Shown here piece after piece: positions 10,258-19,863 of a DNA stretch of 19,991 nucleotides. How positions within the stretch are numbered: the first letter of the stretch is position 1; each line of letters opens with the position of its first letter. The notes beneath the pieces were generated by a model that was given only the letters and a program-made list of their open reading frames with translations, made no database searches and was not told where the DNA came from. The DNA is taken from assembly GCA_001584585.1 (NCBI GenBank), contig LSYV01000125.1:100691-120681 (forward strand), written 5' to 3'. This DNA comes from Gonium pectorale. Its lineage: Eukaryota; Chlorophyta; Chlorophyceae; Chlamydomonadales; Volvocaceae. Made by a program: the position numbers and the translations under genes.

Positions 10258-10922
10258 AAACGTTCTCACCAGAGAGCGAATGAATCACATAATCTGCTTT
10301 GTTGCGAGCACTCCCTGATCCGTCACCGCTGTCAATTCCTCGCCAATGCCGCCACCATCGCTGCACCTCTGGCTGTCGCCCTCTTCATTGCCTTCGTCTC
10401 CCCTGTTACCATTCTCCAGAACCACTCCCAGAGCCCCACGCCCAGCCCCCCGATGCTAAGCCCAAACAGCTGTCCGTTACTCTCGCCGGCGCCCGCGTCC
10501 GTGTCAAGGATCAAAACCTCATGGAATCCTGGAACCGAACCCTGGATTCGACGCGTCTCACATTTGCAAAACATCACCCTCAAACCACCCTCACCTAGCC
10601 CGCCGTCGCGATCGCCGAACGAAACGATCTCAGCAAACCCGCCGTCGCCCTCTTCCCGAGCCCGCCGTCACCGAGCCCTCCCTTCACCATTCCGTCGCCG
10701 TCACCCACGCCGCCATCGCCAAAGCCGCCTCCACCGCGAGCCGCCCAGGCCATCGCTCTCCACTACAGCGGCGCTGCCACTGCCATCTTCGAAAGCGCAG
10801 CCACGGCGTCCTTTCCTTCCAGTCCCAAGCTGCACGGCCAGCCCTCCCGCCATCTCCGTCTGACTCCCCTGAAAACGGCTGGGACAGCGGGCGTGGACAG
10901 GAAAGCCGTGTGTGGACTGTAA
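10258..10922 (+). pseudogene. Possible decayed hydroxyproline-rich glycoprotein
   Basis: The plus strand is strongly C-rich over about 600 bp. One frame (10258-10863, no ATG before 10453) encodes a hydrophobic stretch APLAVALFIAFVSPVTIL followed by SQSPTPSPP and KPPSPSPPSRSP. A second frame (10599-10922) takes over with PSPPSPSPPFTIPSPSPTPP and SPKPPPPRAA, then a non-repetitive tail ending AVCGL. Ser-Pro and Pro-Pro blocks after a hydrophobic leader are typical of algal cell-wall or matrix glycoproteins of the pherophorin/HRGP type. The switch of frame and lack of a usable start suggest a broken copy. Alternatives are a small gene with unseen introns, or simple C-rich sequence. Confidence 0.3.
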
Positions 10923-10936
10923 AAGGAAGAAATAAA
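10918..10936 (+). terminator. TGTAA plus AATAAA cluster
   Basis: TGTAA (10918-10922) and AATAAA (10931-10936) fall together directly after the Pro-rich frames, TGTAA overlapping the stop codon of the second one. Two different polyadenylation-type words in 19 bp support a transcript end here, although both are short. Confidence 0.3.
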
Positions 10937-11832
10937 GCGAGAAATCTGCAGAGACAGAGGGAGCCAATACACGCCGGGGGGTGGACACAGACACACACTT
11001 AATTGCTTAATCGCTCTATAGTGTGGCGGCAAGGAGTGGGGCGCTGCACGCGCACACAGCAGACGTGGTGTCGCTGTACGATTCGTACGGCATGGAGCTT
11101 GATCAGCATGACTGCTGCCGTACTTGAAGTGGTGTAGGCGTCAACCAAGACCGCGCACGCACCCGCTCAAATGTGTCTGGCGTGCATGCATGTCGCAAGG
11201 TTTCGAATGGAAACGCCCGAGCCAAAAAGGGAACTCTGTGGACTGCTAGCTGTACGCTGTTACAGATCGAGCGTAACCATCCTTCACAGGGCCATCGGAA
11301 CACTGCCCGGCACACAGCGTCGAACGACCAAGTAGAGACCGAGACAACACGACTCGGGGGAAGTCCCAGGTCATGGTCAGTGCATACGTGCTAGCTGGCA
11401 AACGGCTACCGGCATGCCCGCTTGTGCCGGTACGACGAGCACCAAAGGCGATCGGGAAACCGTACCCAGGGAAGCACACATCGCAAAATGAATGAAGGAA
11501 TGGCCATGGATCGCATGTTGCTTAGGTCTTTGCCAATCGCCAAGGCCAGGATAGAAGGATGCCGGATCTCGGCAGGCATGCAGTATGTACACAACGCGCA
11601 CGCGCCGTACACATCCCACGCGCGGTTTTCGTACCATCCACAAGCTTCCTGGCTGGAGATGAGAAGCAGGCGCGTGGCGCCGGGAGGCCATGGGCCTGTG
11701 GGTCCCGTGGAACGTTTGAGTGCGACCGACAGCAGTCTCTAACCTGGCCCAGTAGACGTCCCGCTTCGTGTCCAGGTGCGAAACGTCCCTAGCTCCCCTC
11801 GAGTGCATAAGCAACAGTCATCAACACCTCCC
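10937..11832. other. Intergenic stretch, nothing recognised
   Basis: Short overlapping open frames occur on both strands, the longest being 145 codons on the minus strand (11377-11814). None has domain motifs, codon bias or matched splice sites. Copies of the GTACGG/CCGTAC word occur near 11075-11095 and at 11604. Confidence 0.5.
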
Positions 11833-12426
11833 TTACAGCACACCGACTATCGCAGCCAACTGAGGTGCGCGCTACGAGAGAATGATGACCCCTGGGTCCA
11901 TCGTACCGCACCGCATGAGCCGCACCCCTCCGACTTCAACCATGACACTCGCCGCCCCCTCCCGTGCGCGGCCCGCTGCATCGAGCTTCCCACATTCGTC
12001 AACATTCGGTACCTGGAATTTCATGCCGACTTTCTTATCTATCACAGGAGGCTTCGGCCATCACCAGGGCCATACGCGCCTCGCAAACTTATTTCACAGT
12101 TGGTTCACAGCTTTTCTCCGACCGCCCACGCACCCAGACATAGTCCTCATTGCATGCGGGAAAGTGGCGCACTGCATGCGTGAGCACTGCTACAGGCCCC
12201 GCCCCTAAGTGTGCCGCAGGGCCCCCATTCCCCTGCCGGTGGACAACCACCATGTCTCCATCCCACGCAACCGTCATGAGGGTACCGTTTTCGTCGACAG
12301 TTGCCATGCACCGCCGCCGGTTGGGTCACGGCACATATCACAATGAATCATAGACTCGTCTGATGAACCCGCAAGCGCCAGCTTGCCATCTTGGGTAGGC
12401 GCGGCGAGTACTTCACGGACAGTTCA
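11833..12426 (-). pseudogene. Coding-like fragments in shifting frames, possible decayed gene
   Basis: Three adjacent minus-strand fragments look protein-like but sit in different frames. Fragment 12423-12274 has EVLAAPTQDGKLALAGSSDE, fragment 12307-12089 has ATVDENGTLMTVAWDGDMVV, and fragment 12024-11872 has MKFQVPNVDECGKLDAAGR and ends DPGVIILS. The first two, with short beta-strand-like segments around DGKL and WDGD, recall beta-propeller blades, but that is only an impression. TGTAA on the minus strand (11837-11833) lies 35 bp past the last stop, as expected for a green-algal 3' end. No AG acceptor lies between the first two fragments, so splicing does not join them; a frameshifted relic fits better. 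A genuine small gene for the last part remains possible. Confidence 0.25.
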
Positions 12427-12990
12427 TAAGAATGCCTTGGCATTGCGACAAGCGCATTGCCGCCGCAGGCTCTGCCGCCGCCTCCAGCCCAGCCCAGTCC
12501 ATCCATTCCACCCCATGTGCAGTCAGTGCACATGTGGTAGGACGTCCCACACGTCAGGAAAGATCTGTATGCGTATGCAGCACGTACGAACGGACTCGGC
12601 TGCATTCAAACGGCGTACTGCCGTAGTACCTGCATTGGAGTGTCACATTTTAGCCCGGCTCCGCTCGCACATAACGGCCCACGTGGACGTCTCATTATAA
12701 CCCGACATTATGGCGACAGGTATGCAAGCCAGCATGTACACGGCTCATAAATAAGCTCATGGAAACGGGTTGGCAATAAAGCGCCCTCCGGCTAGGCAGC
12801 CTGGTCCTGGGTGCCTTGAACAGCTGCCGCTAACACGATGGCATAGGCCACAACCCATTCGCGTTCGCACAGCCCATAACGCGCCGTTGCGTTTCCAAAC
12901 CCGCCACCGCTTGTTTTCGATATCACCAACCCAACACGAAAGCTTCCGAACGCAGCCAACTATCCAACCTTTGAGCAGCTGACGAACCGA
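12427..12990. other. 3' flank of the modular lectin-like gene
   Basis: On the minus strand this follows the stop codon of the modular gene and should hold its 3' untranslated region. No TGTAA occurs on that strand until 11837. AATAAA occurs on the plus strand near 12774 but faces away from that gene. No other coding unit was recognised. Confidence 0.45.
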
Positions 12991-15900
12991 TTAAACCTTG
13001 ACGTACAGACACGTGCCCGTTGCGACGCGCATGGTGGCCGCCGTGACGACCCGCTTCATAACCCCGCGGCTGTTAAAGCCCCGACACACGTCGTTAGCGC
13101 GACAGGCGATGAACGCCTCGGTGACGTGTGACGCGGCGATCAGGTCGAAGCCGCCGTCCATGTTGGGGCGGGCGGTGAAGCCCTTGAGCGGCGAACACAC
13201 TGCGACCGATCGGGGCAAGGTCGGCATGCGTGGATTGGCATGTGTTGGCTTGCGCCGGAGCAACACGGCGACGGGAGTCCCACATGCCCCGGACGGATAT
13301 ACAACGGGAGGACTGGCGTCTGTGATCCCTGTCGAGAGGCCATCCGGGAGCAGTCCCCCGCACCCACATGCGGCTGTGGGCTTCCTACCTGCCGCGTCAG
13401 GTGGGCGCCAGCGGCCCTCCCCAGCCTCATGCGCGTCTGCCGGCTGCGTTCCTGTGACCGACGGCGGCGCCACCAGCCACCTCCCCTCCCCAGCCGTGTA
13501 CGCATAGCGGCCCTCCCCAGCCGGCAGCACGGTCGCATGCACCCCCTATCACCCTGTTGAGCGCCCGTCACCTCGCGGAGATCATCCCGCCACGACCGTG
13601 TGTAAGGTCGCCGCTGGGGCAGGTTCCCGCGCTGCCGCTCCCATCCCGCCCGCCCACCCATCCAGCGTCCCGAAGCGCGTCGTCCGCTCACCCCCCCTCC
13701 ACATGGGGTTGGCGCCGTGCACCCCCATGTGCCCCCCCCCCTTCTTGCGCTTCTCCCACCTGTGTCCACCGACGTCACATGCACCTGCCAGATTCCGCCT
13801 CCTGCGCTTCCGCCGACGTCGGCCCCGCTCCGCAGCACCGTCACGTTGTCCGCGTCAAGCAGCACCGCCAGCAGACCCGCGGGTCCGCCGGCGCCCGTCG
13901 TCGCATCTTCATTGAACACCCTCACGCTTAGCAGATTGTGGCCGGGGAATATGAATAGGGCGAGCCGGTGCCACGTCATGGCCACACCCGGCGCCGCCGT
14001 TGATGACGACGGCGGCGCCGCCGCATTGGGCGACCTCGGCAGCGCCGCCGCATTGGGCGACCTCGGCAGCGCCGGCGGCACCCGGTCCACGCTGCGCACG
14101 TAGATTCCGTTCCAGAACACGTCGGCGTGGTCGTCGACCGCAAGGAGGAGCGTGGCTTGCCTACCGGCCTGGGTGTTGGGTGTATACCACCAGACGGCGT
14201 AGAAGGTGGGGACTAGGTTGGGAGCCGCGTAGGCGTCGGCGCCGGGCGAGGACCATATCCAGCGGGCCTCACGCAGCGCGGCCGGCGCGGCGGGGGTGAT
14301 GTTCCATGGGCGCATGAGCGACTCGCCGAGCACGGAGGGCTCTACACAGGGCGGCGGGGCAGGCGGGCGGGTAAGCACGTACATGGGGTGTGCGGAAAGG
14401 GGAATGCGGTGGGAAGCTCTCTGCGCCCGCCCATCGCATGCCGTCCGACCAGCTAGCCCGCCGGGGCGCATCAAGAAGCCCGGAGGACATGACATGACCC
14501 CGCAATCACCTCTTGCACACCGTCCGACCAGCCGATCTGCCGCCAGCCATCTGGCCATCTGAGCTCACCAGGCATGTACGGAGCCATGAAGACCGACCAC
14601 GAGGCGTCCGTCCGCGCCAGGACGCCCGTGCCCGTCGAGAGGAGCAGCGTCGCCAGCACGCCCGCCGGCGAGGGGTCGGCCCCGGCATTGTGGCAGCGCA
14701 GCGACAGCCGGGAGGAGCCCACAGACAGCAGCATGGGCAGGCTGACGGGGGTCGTGGGCAACCAGCCCCCGAAGCCCGAACCCTGTTACGGCAGATGGGA
14801 AACGCAGGGCATGGCAAGGGTCGCCGCCATGCGGTATGCGCTGTCGGGAGAAAGTAGACACCACTTACGTCGGTACCGACCACGATGCAAGACATGCAAG
14901 GGCGGGTGTCTGGACGCGAGGAGGCTCGCAGCCAATCCACCGAGCTGAATGGATAGTGAGGTGCCGATGCGAGTACGGAAGGCGGAGGCCCCCAGGGGTG
15001 ATGGAACGCGGGGCCGCCTCGGAGTACGAGAACGCTCCTGCCGCAGCGAGGCCTAGGAGCGTCCCATACGGCCGTATGCAGGCAGTGACCGTTCGCCGAC
15101 GGGCCACTGTGGCATGCACAGGTCGTGTCTTAGACCCCGGAACGGAGAGCACACCCGCGCCACGATCGTAACAGCGCCGTGCAGCTCCTGTAGCCAATCG
15201 TAGCTGACAGTCACGTACTCACGGCAGGTTTGTGGTCATTTTGCGTTGCGCGCGGTTTCCCGCCCTTCCGCAGTGTGGCCTACATCCGCTTGCGTGCACG
15301 TACCACCCGTAAAGACCGTACACCTGCTCCGTACACCTGCTCCGTACACCTGCGCCGTACATCTGCACCGCGCCCCACCTGGTACGACTCGTTCAAGTAG
15401 GCGTCGCATCGGCTGTCCGCTGCGACTGTCAGCGCCGCCAGGATGGTCCCCGACGAGGCTGGCACGTCGAGGACCTTCTGAAACACGGGCATGGAGCCCA
15501 GGGCGGGGCTTGCTGCCGCCCAGATGTTGGCATTCGGAGTGACCCAGATCCAGCGCGCAGCCGGGTCGGGGAAGTTGGTGATGTTCCAGGGGGGCATCCC
15601 GGCTGGCCCCAAGTCAAACACAGCTGCGGGGCGGGTCCGGAACGGGTACCGAGGGGTGGTGTTTCAACGGGTCGGCGAGCGAAGCACATGCGCAGTGCCC
15701 GGTGACCTCTCTATCGCCCCCCCCCCCACGTCACCATGCGGCTTTGGCACGCAGTAGTCTGTAGTAGTGTGAGCATAAAAATCGGAAGCTTCCCATGCCG
15801 ATGCCCCCCTATATATGTACATGTGGGGCGGGTGTACGTACCTGGGGGGCGGGTGGGCGCTCCCGGCGGCAGTGCCGGTAGCGGCGGCGGGTCCGGGGTC

Positions 15901-18900
15901 GACGGGGGGGAGGGCGGTGATGGTGGCTGCTCCGGCGGCTCTGCGGGGACATCGCGGAGTGCGGTGCGCAGTGAGGCTAGCGTCGCGAATGGCGCCACCG
16001 TAACGAGCGCGAGCGGGCAGGCGGAGAGCTATCGGCGCAGCGAAGCGTCCCCTCACACACGCACCGGCGTCGAGGACGCAAGCACCGCAACAGCAACGCT
16101 CAGCCGTGTGGGCCTTTCGTGCCAGTATCGGGGCTGGAGGGAGGGCGTCACGGCCGGCGCGTGCGATGCGATGCTGGCGTGAAATCCGACGCCCGATAGC
16201 CGGCGCCCGTCTCTGTTCGCTACGGCACAATACGCGGAGGCCAGCACGTGCCATGGCCAATGACCATAGACCACCAGGCACAAGGCCGCCAAATGCGGCG
16301 GGTGGGGTTGGGGTGGGGCGGGTCTCACCCAGCGGCGCGGGCGAGCAGGTGAAGGCGAAGGACGTCCACTTGTAGGCCTCGGCGCAGGGGTCGGGCACGG
16401 ACGAGGGCGGAGCCAGGTAGCAGAGCTGCCGGCCCAGGCAGCCGAGGTGCAGAGATGCAAAGGCGGCTGACCGGCAGCTGGTCGCCTGTGAGAGGTGGTA
16501 GAAAACAGGTGGCGGCCAGGGTTGCGGTCACGGGTTCGGAGGAAATACGTGTCGGGCCACAAGGGGGAGCGCCGAACCGCGGTGAGTATGAAGGTGGCAT
16601 TTCCCCTGAGCGGCTCGCGGTCATGCTAGGTTACTTCCGGTCGGCAACCGCATTTGAGGATACATATCTTGTACTCACGCTCACGTGTGTAGTCACCGGA
16701 GCAGCAGGACTGTCCCTCCCCCAGTCCCCTGCGAGTCACCCTCCCAGATGTCCAAGCCCTCAAGCCACCGGCTGGCAAGATAGCGCGCTTGCCTGTTGCG
16801 GGTCGGTGCTGCCGAAGGCCCAGGCGCAGGTGATGTTATCCGCCCGGCCGAAGAAGGCGGACATGGTCCCGAGGACGGTGCCAGGCGGGCAGACGGCGCG
16901 AGTGGGCCCCAGCGAGAGGCCGCACACGGGGCCCGAGTCCACGGACTCTGCGTGGCGGGCAGGAGGCGGATCTGGGCGCTCGGCTTGAGGATAACCGCCG
17001 CCTTTGTGATCAGCCGCCGAGTGGGGTGCGCTTGGGCCTCCGGCACGTAGAACAAGTACGGGCAGGAGGCGGATCTGGGCGCTCGGCTTGAGGATAACCG
17101 CCGCCTTTGTGATCAGCCGCCGAGTGGGGTGCGCTTGGGCCTCCGGCACGTAGAACAAGTACGGCAGCAGAGTACACGTCAGCCGGTCGCATGCTTCTTC
17201 TGCACTCCACGGTACGGTGGGTGCTGCCGCTACTGTACGGCCCTCCCCCGCCGATCGATCAACATCTCAGCAAGCCAACTCACCGCCATTAGCGCACTGC
17301 GGAACGCCGTTAGGGTAGGCCACGCAGGCTCCGGGGCAGTGGCGACAGGGTCCTGGCCCCAGGTCTGCGGTAGGGACGGATGTGCATTAAATGGGCCGAG
17401 AGGCAGGCATTGCCAGGCGGGCTTGGAAGCGCTGCGTTTAGCACGCCACCTTAATCCCCGTTTCCTCCCCACGCCCCATGGGGCCTTTTTTGTGGGAGGC
17501 GGGCTTCAGCGATCGGGATCGGGTGTCGGTTTAGACTGCAGGGATAACCGGTCGGGGCTTATCCGCCCGTTCAGACCACCGGCCTCGTGGACCATACATG
17601 CGCATGACCCACAGGGAGGGATGGCGCTAGCGCTCAGCTCTCAGCCCTCAGTTGTTGACATCGGTAGAGACATGCGCCTCCAGGATTCTCTACTGAGAAT
17701 GCCTTCCAATCCCACTACTCCCCACGCCCCTGCCACCTCTTACGGGTCACGGCGGCGGCTAAGGATCGACAACCCAAAACAGCGCCCGTTACCCTGCAAC
17801 CCGACACCCTCACCTGGGGCCACCCGAAAGCAGGCCATGACAAAGCTGGCATTGCGGTGCAGGTACGAGCCCCTGAACAGACCGTTCAGCAGCACGCACC
17901 GCGCATCCTCTCCGTACAGGATGTACGAGCAACCGCCGGTTTCGGAGCAGCGATCCATGCAGTCGGTCAGGTTGGCAGCCCAACCGCTATCCGCGACGAG
18001 CCGGCCCGGTAGCGCCTCCCCGCCAACACCGGCGGCGCAGGCAAAGCCCAATCCTGCGAGGCGAACGAGAGGCATATAGGCACATGGTTCAAATAGGTAT
18101 TCACAAGCGTGCTGGCATCCAGGAGCATTCCGGGGATGGACAGAAGGCACGTGTGCCTTTGAAGGGCCTCTTCCCTGCAGTCACACACACCGGCGCACAC
18201 CCGCTGCGTAAAACCCGATCTGTGCCGATAGGCCCCGAGGGGCGCAGCAGGGGTCAGCATGGAGGGCCAAAGGAGCTTCGCGTGGGCAATGCCACCGTCT
18301 TGGGGCCCGCGTCTTTGAGCTCAACGTGGGGCAATGCCAACCCCTGCTCAGACATGCACGGAGTTCGAGAGAGAAGGGCCTGGATCGGCACGCGGGCGAC
18401 GCAGCCGCCTGCACAGCCCAGGAGGGACAGTCGCAGTCGCATGTAAAGCCCCTCACCGCACAGACTGGATGCCAGGCGGCATGATGCCCTGGCCCATGTG
18501 CATCCCCAAACCCGGCAGACTCTGCACGACATGAACTGTGGACTATTCTGCAAGACATGGCGGAGCGGGGGCACGGCGGCACAGCAGCCAATCGCCACCC
18601 AGTGCTCCCTCGCGCTCCTTGACACCTCGTTGCGGCCCTGCCGCGGCGGTCTCTCCCGTGGTCTAGTCGGCGGTATACCCGGGCCATCATGTTAGTTACG
18701 GCACAATGGGTAAGCCGGCAGCCGCCTCACGGTGCGTGTCGCACGCACATACCTGCCGTACTGCCCTCCTCCGTGCTCCGGGACCAGCAGGTCTGGTCGA
18801 CCCGCGGGTCGGTCCGCGTCTCGCCGTCGGGGCCCGTGAGCGGCGCCGACCGCAGGATGCAGGTGCCCGCCGCGTCGCGCAGCCGCACCGAAAACACGCA

Positions 18901-19762
18901 GCTGCCGTGGGCGGTGGATAGGCGGTGGCCGGTGGGTGGGCAGGGGTGGGTGTTTCCCAATTGGGGCGGCATACGAGCGCGCGGGCTTGCAGGGGTAGCC
19001 GCTGGGGGGCCACGTTCAGGATGGAAATGATGCACTTATAGTGCCCCCTTCCCAACCTCATACGCTGTAATGCAACCACCCTCCTGAAGGCATATCTCAG
19101 CACCATACCGGTACGTCCGCGAGCGCCGGCTCAGCTTTGCCCCAGGAATGCGGTGAGGTTACAATGACGTCCGCCACCACGCCCGGCCACAAAGCAAGAA
19201 GCCAAAAAGTGGGCCGCATGCACACAGCAGCCGCCAGCGAGAGGTCTCAGTCCACAAACGCGCCGGTGCCCACGGTGGTGCACGCCCCCGGCTGCCTCCG
19301 CCTGCCTCCGGCACCGCACGCACCCACCTGTCGGTCGCGACGCAGGCGTCCCGGCACTCCTCCCGGCTGGCCGACCCGACGACGCCGACCGTCCTCCCGC
19401 GGACGTCCACGCCCGCCTCGCAGCCCAGGTCTGGAGCGGCGGGGACAGGGACGGGGAGGGTGCAATTTGATAAGTGCGCAGCTTTGTTTTGGGCCCTGGG
19501 TGCATTGAGGGGCGAGACTAGGAAGCGAGTATGTAGGCGCACGCTGCGCTTACTGGGACAGTGCAAGTAGCTCCATATGGCGGGCGAGTAAGGGGGAGGT
19601 CAACGGCATTTACAAGAGGGCGCAAGCAAACCCCACAAAGTCCCATGCGTGCGCCGTACGCAGTCGTACAGAAACAAGGCACCCCACCCGCGCGCCCACC
19701 TGGAAGCGGGCTTGCATTCACCGGTGCGAGGCGGAGCGGGGGCGGCCCGGACGGCGGGGGTC
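12991..19762 (-). CDS. Modular secreted SUEL-lectin/PAN protein, 5' end beyond window
   Basis: Twelve exons fit one frame: 19762-19700, 19430-19328, 18901-18753, 18053-17814, 17364-17284, 16947-16793, 16485-16329, 15940-15842, 15623-15379, 14782-14569, 14341-13760 and 13199-12991. They give 765 residues to the TAA. Order: Pro-rich linker; PAN/apple 1 (22-106, Cys 25, 47, 51, 57, 70, 94); PAN/apple 2 (106-186, Cys 111, 137, 141, 147, 158, 180, nearly the same spacing); Cys-rich piece (192-209); SUEL/galactose-binding lectin domain (220-311, with CPPGTVLG, AFFGR, LHLGCLGRQLC, DPC and FAFTC); Pro-Ser linker (317-349, PPSPPSPP); two RWIW modules (about 360-500 and 513-695); PAN-like end (698-765) lacking one Cys of the C-x3-C pair. 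Such proteins are secreted or surface-bound and bind glycans. Signal peptide and start lie off the right edge. Module-boundary introns are phase 1. The ligand is unknown. Confidence 0.88.
14015..14068 (-). repeat. In-frame 27-bp tandem duplication inside the second RWIW module
   Basis: Two identical 27-bp copies (14015-14041, 14042-14068) encode LPRSPNAAA twice on the minus strand. They form an Ala/Pro/Ser-rich loop between the WNGIY strand and the second half of the module, where the first module has a much shorter segment. The frame is kept, so the insert is probably tolerated as a flexible loop. Confidence 0.85.
15316..15367. repeat. 13-bp minisatellite, four copies, in an intron
   Basis: CCGTACACCTGCT is repeated four times (starts 15316, 15329, 15342, 15355). 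The last two copies have diverged slightly. The array sits 11 bp inside the intron 15378-14783 that splits the first RWIW module, close to its 5' splice site. Each unit carries the CCGTACA word seen elsewhere in the window. Confidence 0.85.
16486..16792 (-). other. Apparent GC-AG intron within the SUEL domain
   Basis: The reading frame of the lectin domain leaves exon 16947-16793 at CAACAG followed by GCAAGC and resumes after CTCACAG at 16485, both in phase 0. CAG|GCAAG is the standard context for minority GC-AG introns. Without this splice the frame hits TGA about 14 codons later and loses the conserved second half of the domain (LHLGCLGRQLC, DPC). No GT donor nearby restores the frame as well. 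Confidence 0.65.
16956..17164. repeat. Exact 103-bp tandem duplication inside an intron
   Basis: Bases 16957-17059 are repeated without a mismatch at 17060-17162; identity at a period of 103 extends over 16956-17164. The array lies wholly within intron 17283-16948 and stops 8 bp short of the 3' splice site. Without one copy the intron would be 233 bp, within the range of its neighbours. Perfect identity suggests a recent event or an assembly artefact. Because 103 is not a multiple of three, it would break a coding frame. Confidence 0.95.
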
Positions 19763-19863
19763 CTGCGGCAAAGGCCAGCCACGATGGTGATGTGCCCCAC
19801 GGGTCACATGGGTGTATCGCTCGTTCGCCGAGGCATGCCGCCAAGCTCAGGGTGGGGAGTGTT

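Noticed and set aside
15941..16328. Alternative acceptor near 15971 that would lengthen the Pro-rich linker exon of the modular gene.
   Set aside because: CTAG at that point also gives phase 1, but the preceding tract is poor in pyrimidines. GTCCCCGCAG before 15940 is a much better acceptor.
19247..19327. A 26-36 bp 'intron' that would join PAN half 1 to a frame reading PGACTTVGTGAFVD.
   Set aside because: It is far shorter than every other intron here. The exon at 18901-18753 joins in phase 2 and completes the six-Cys PAN spacing.
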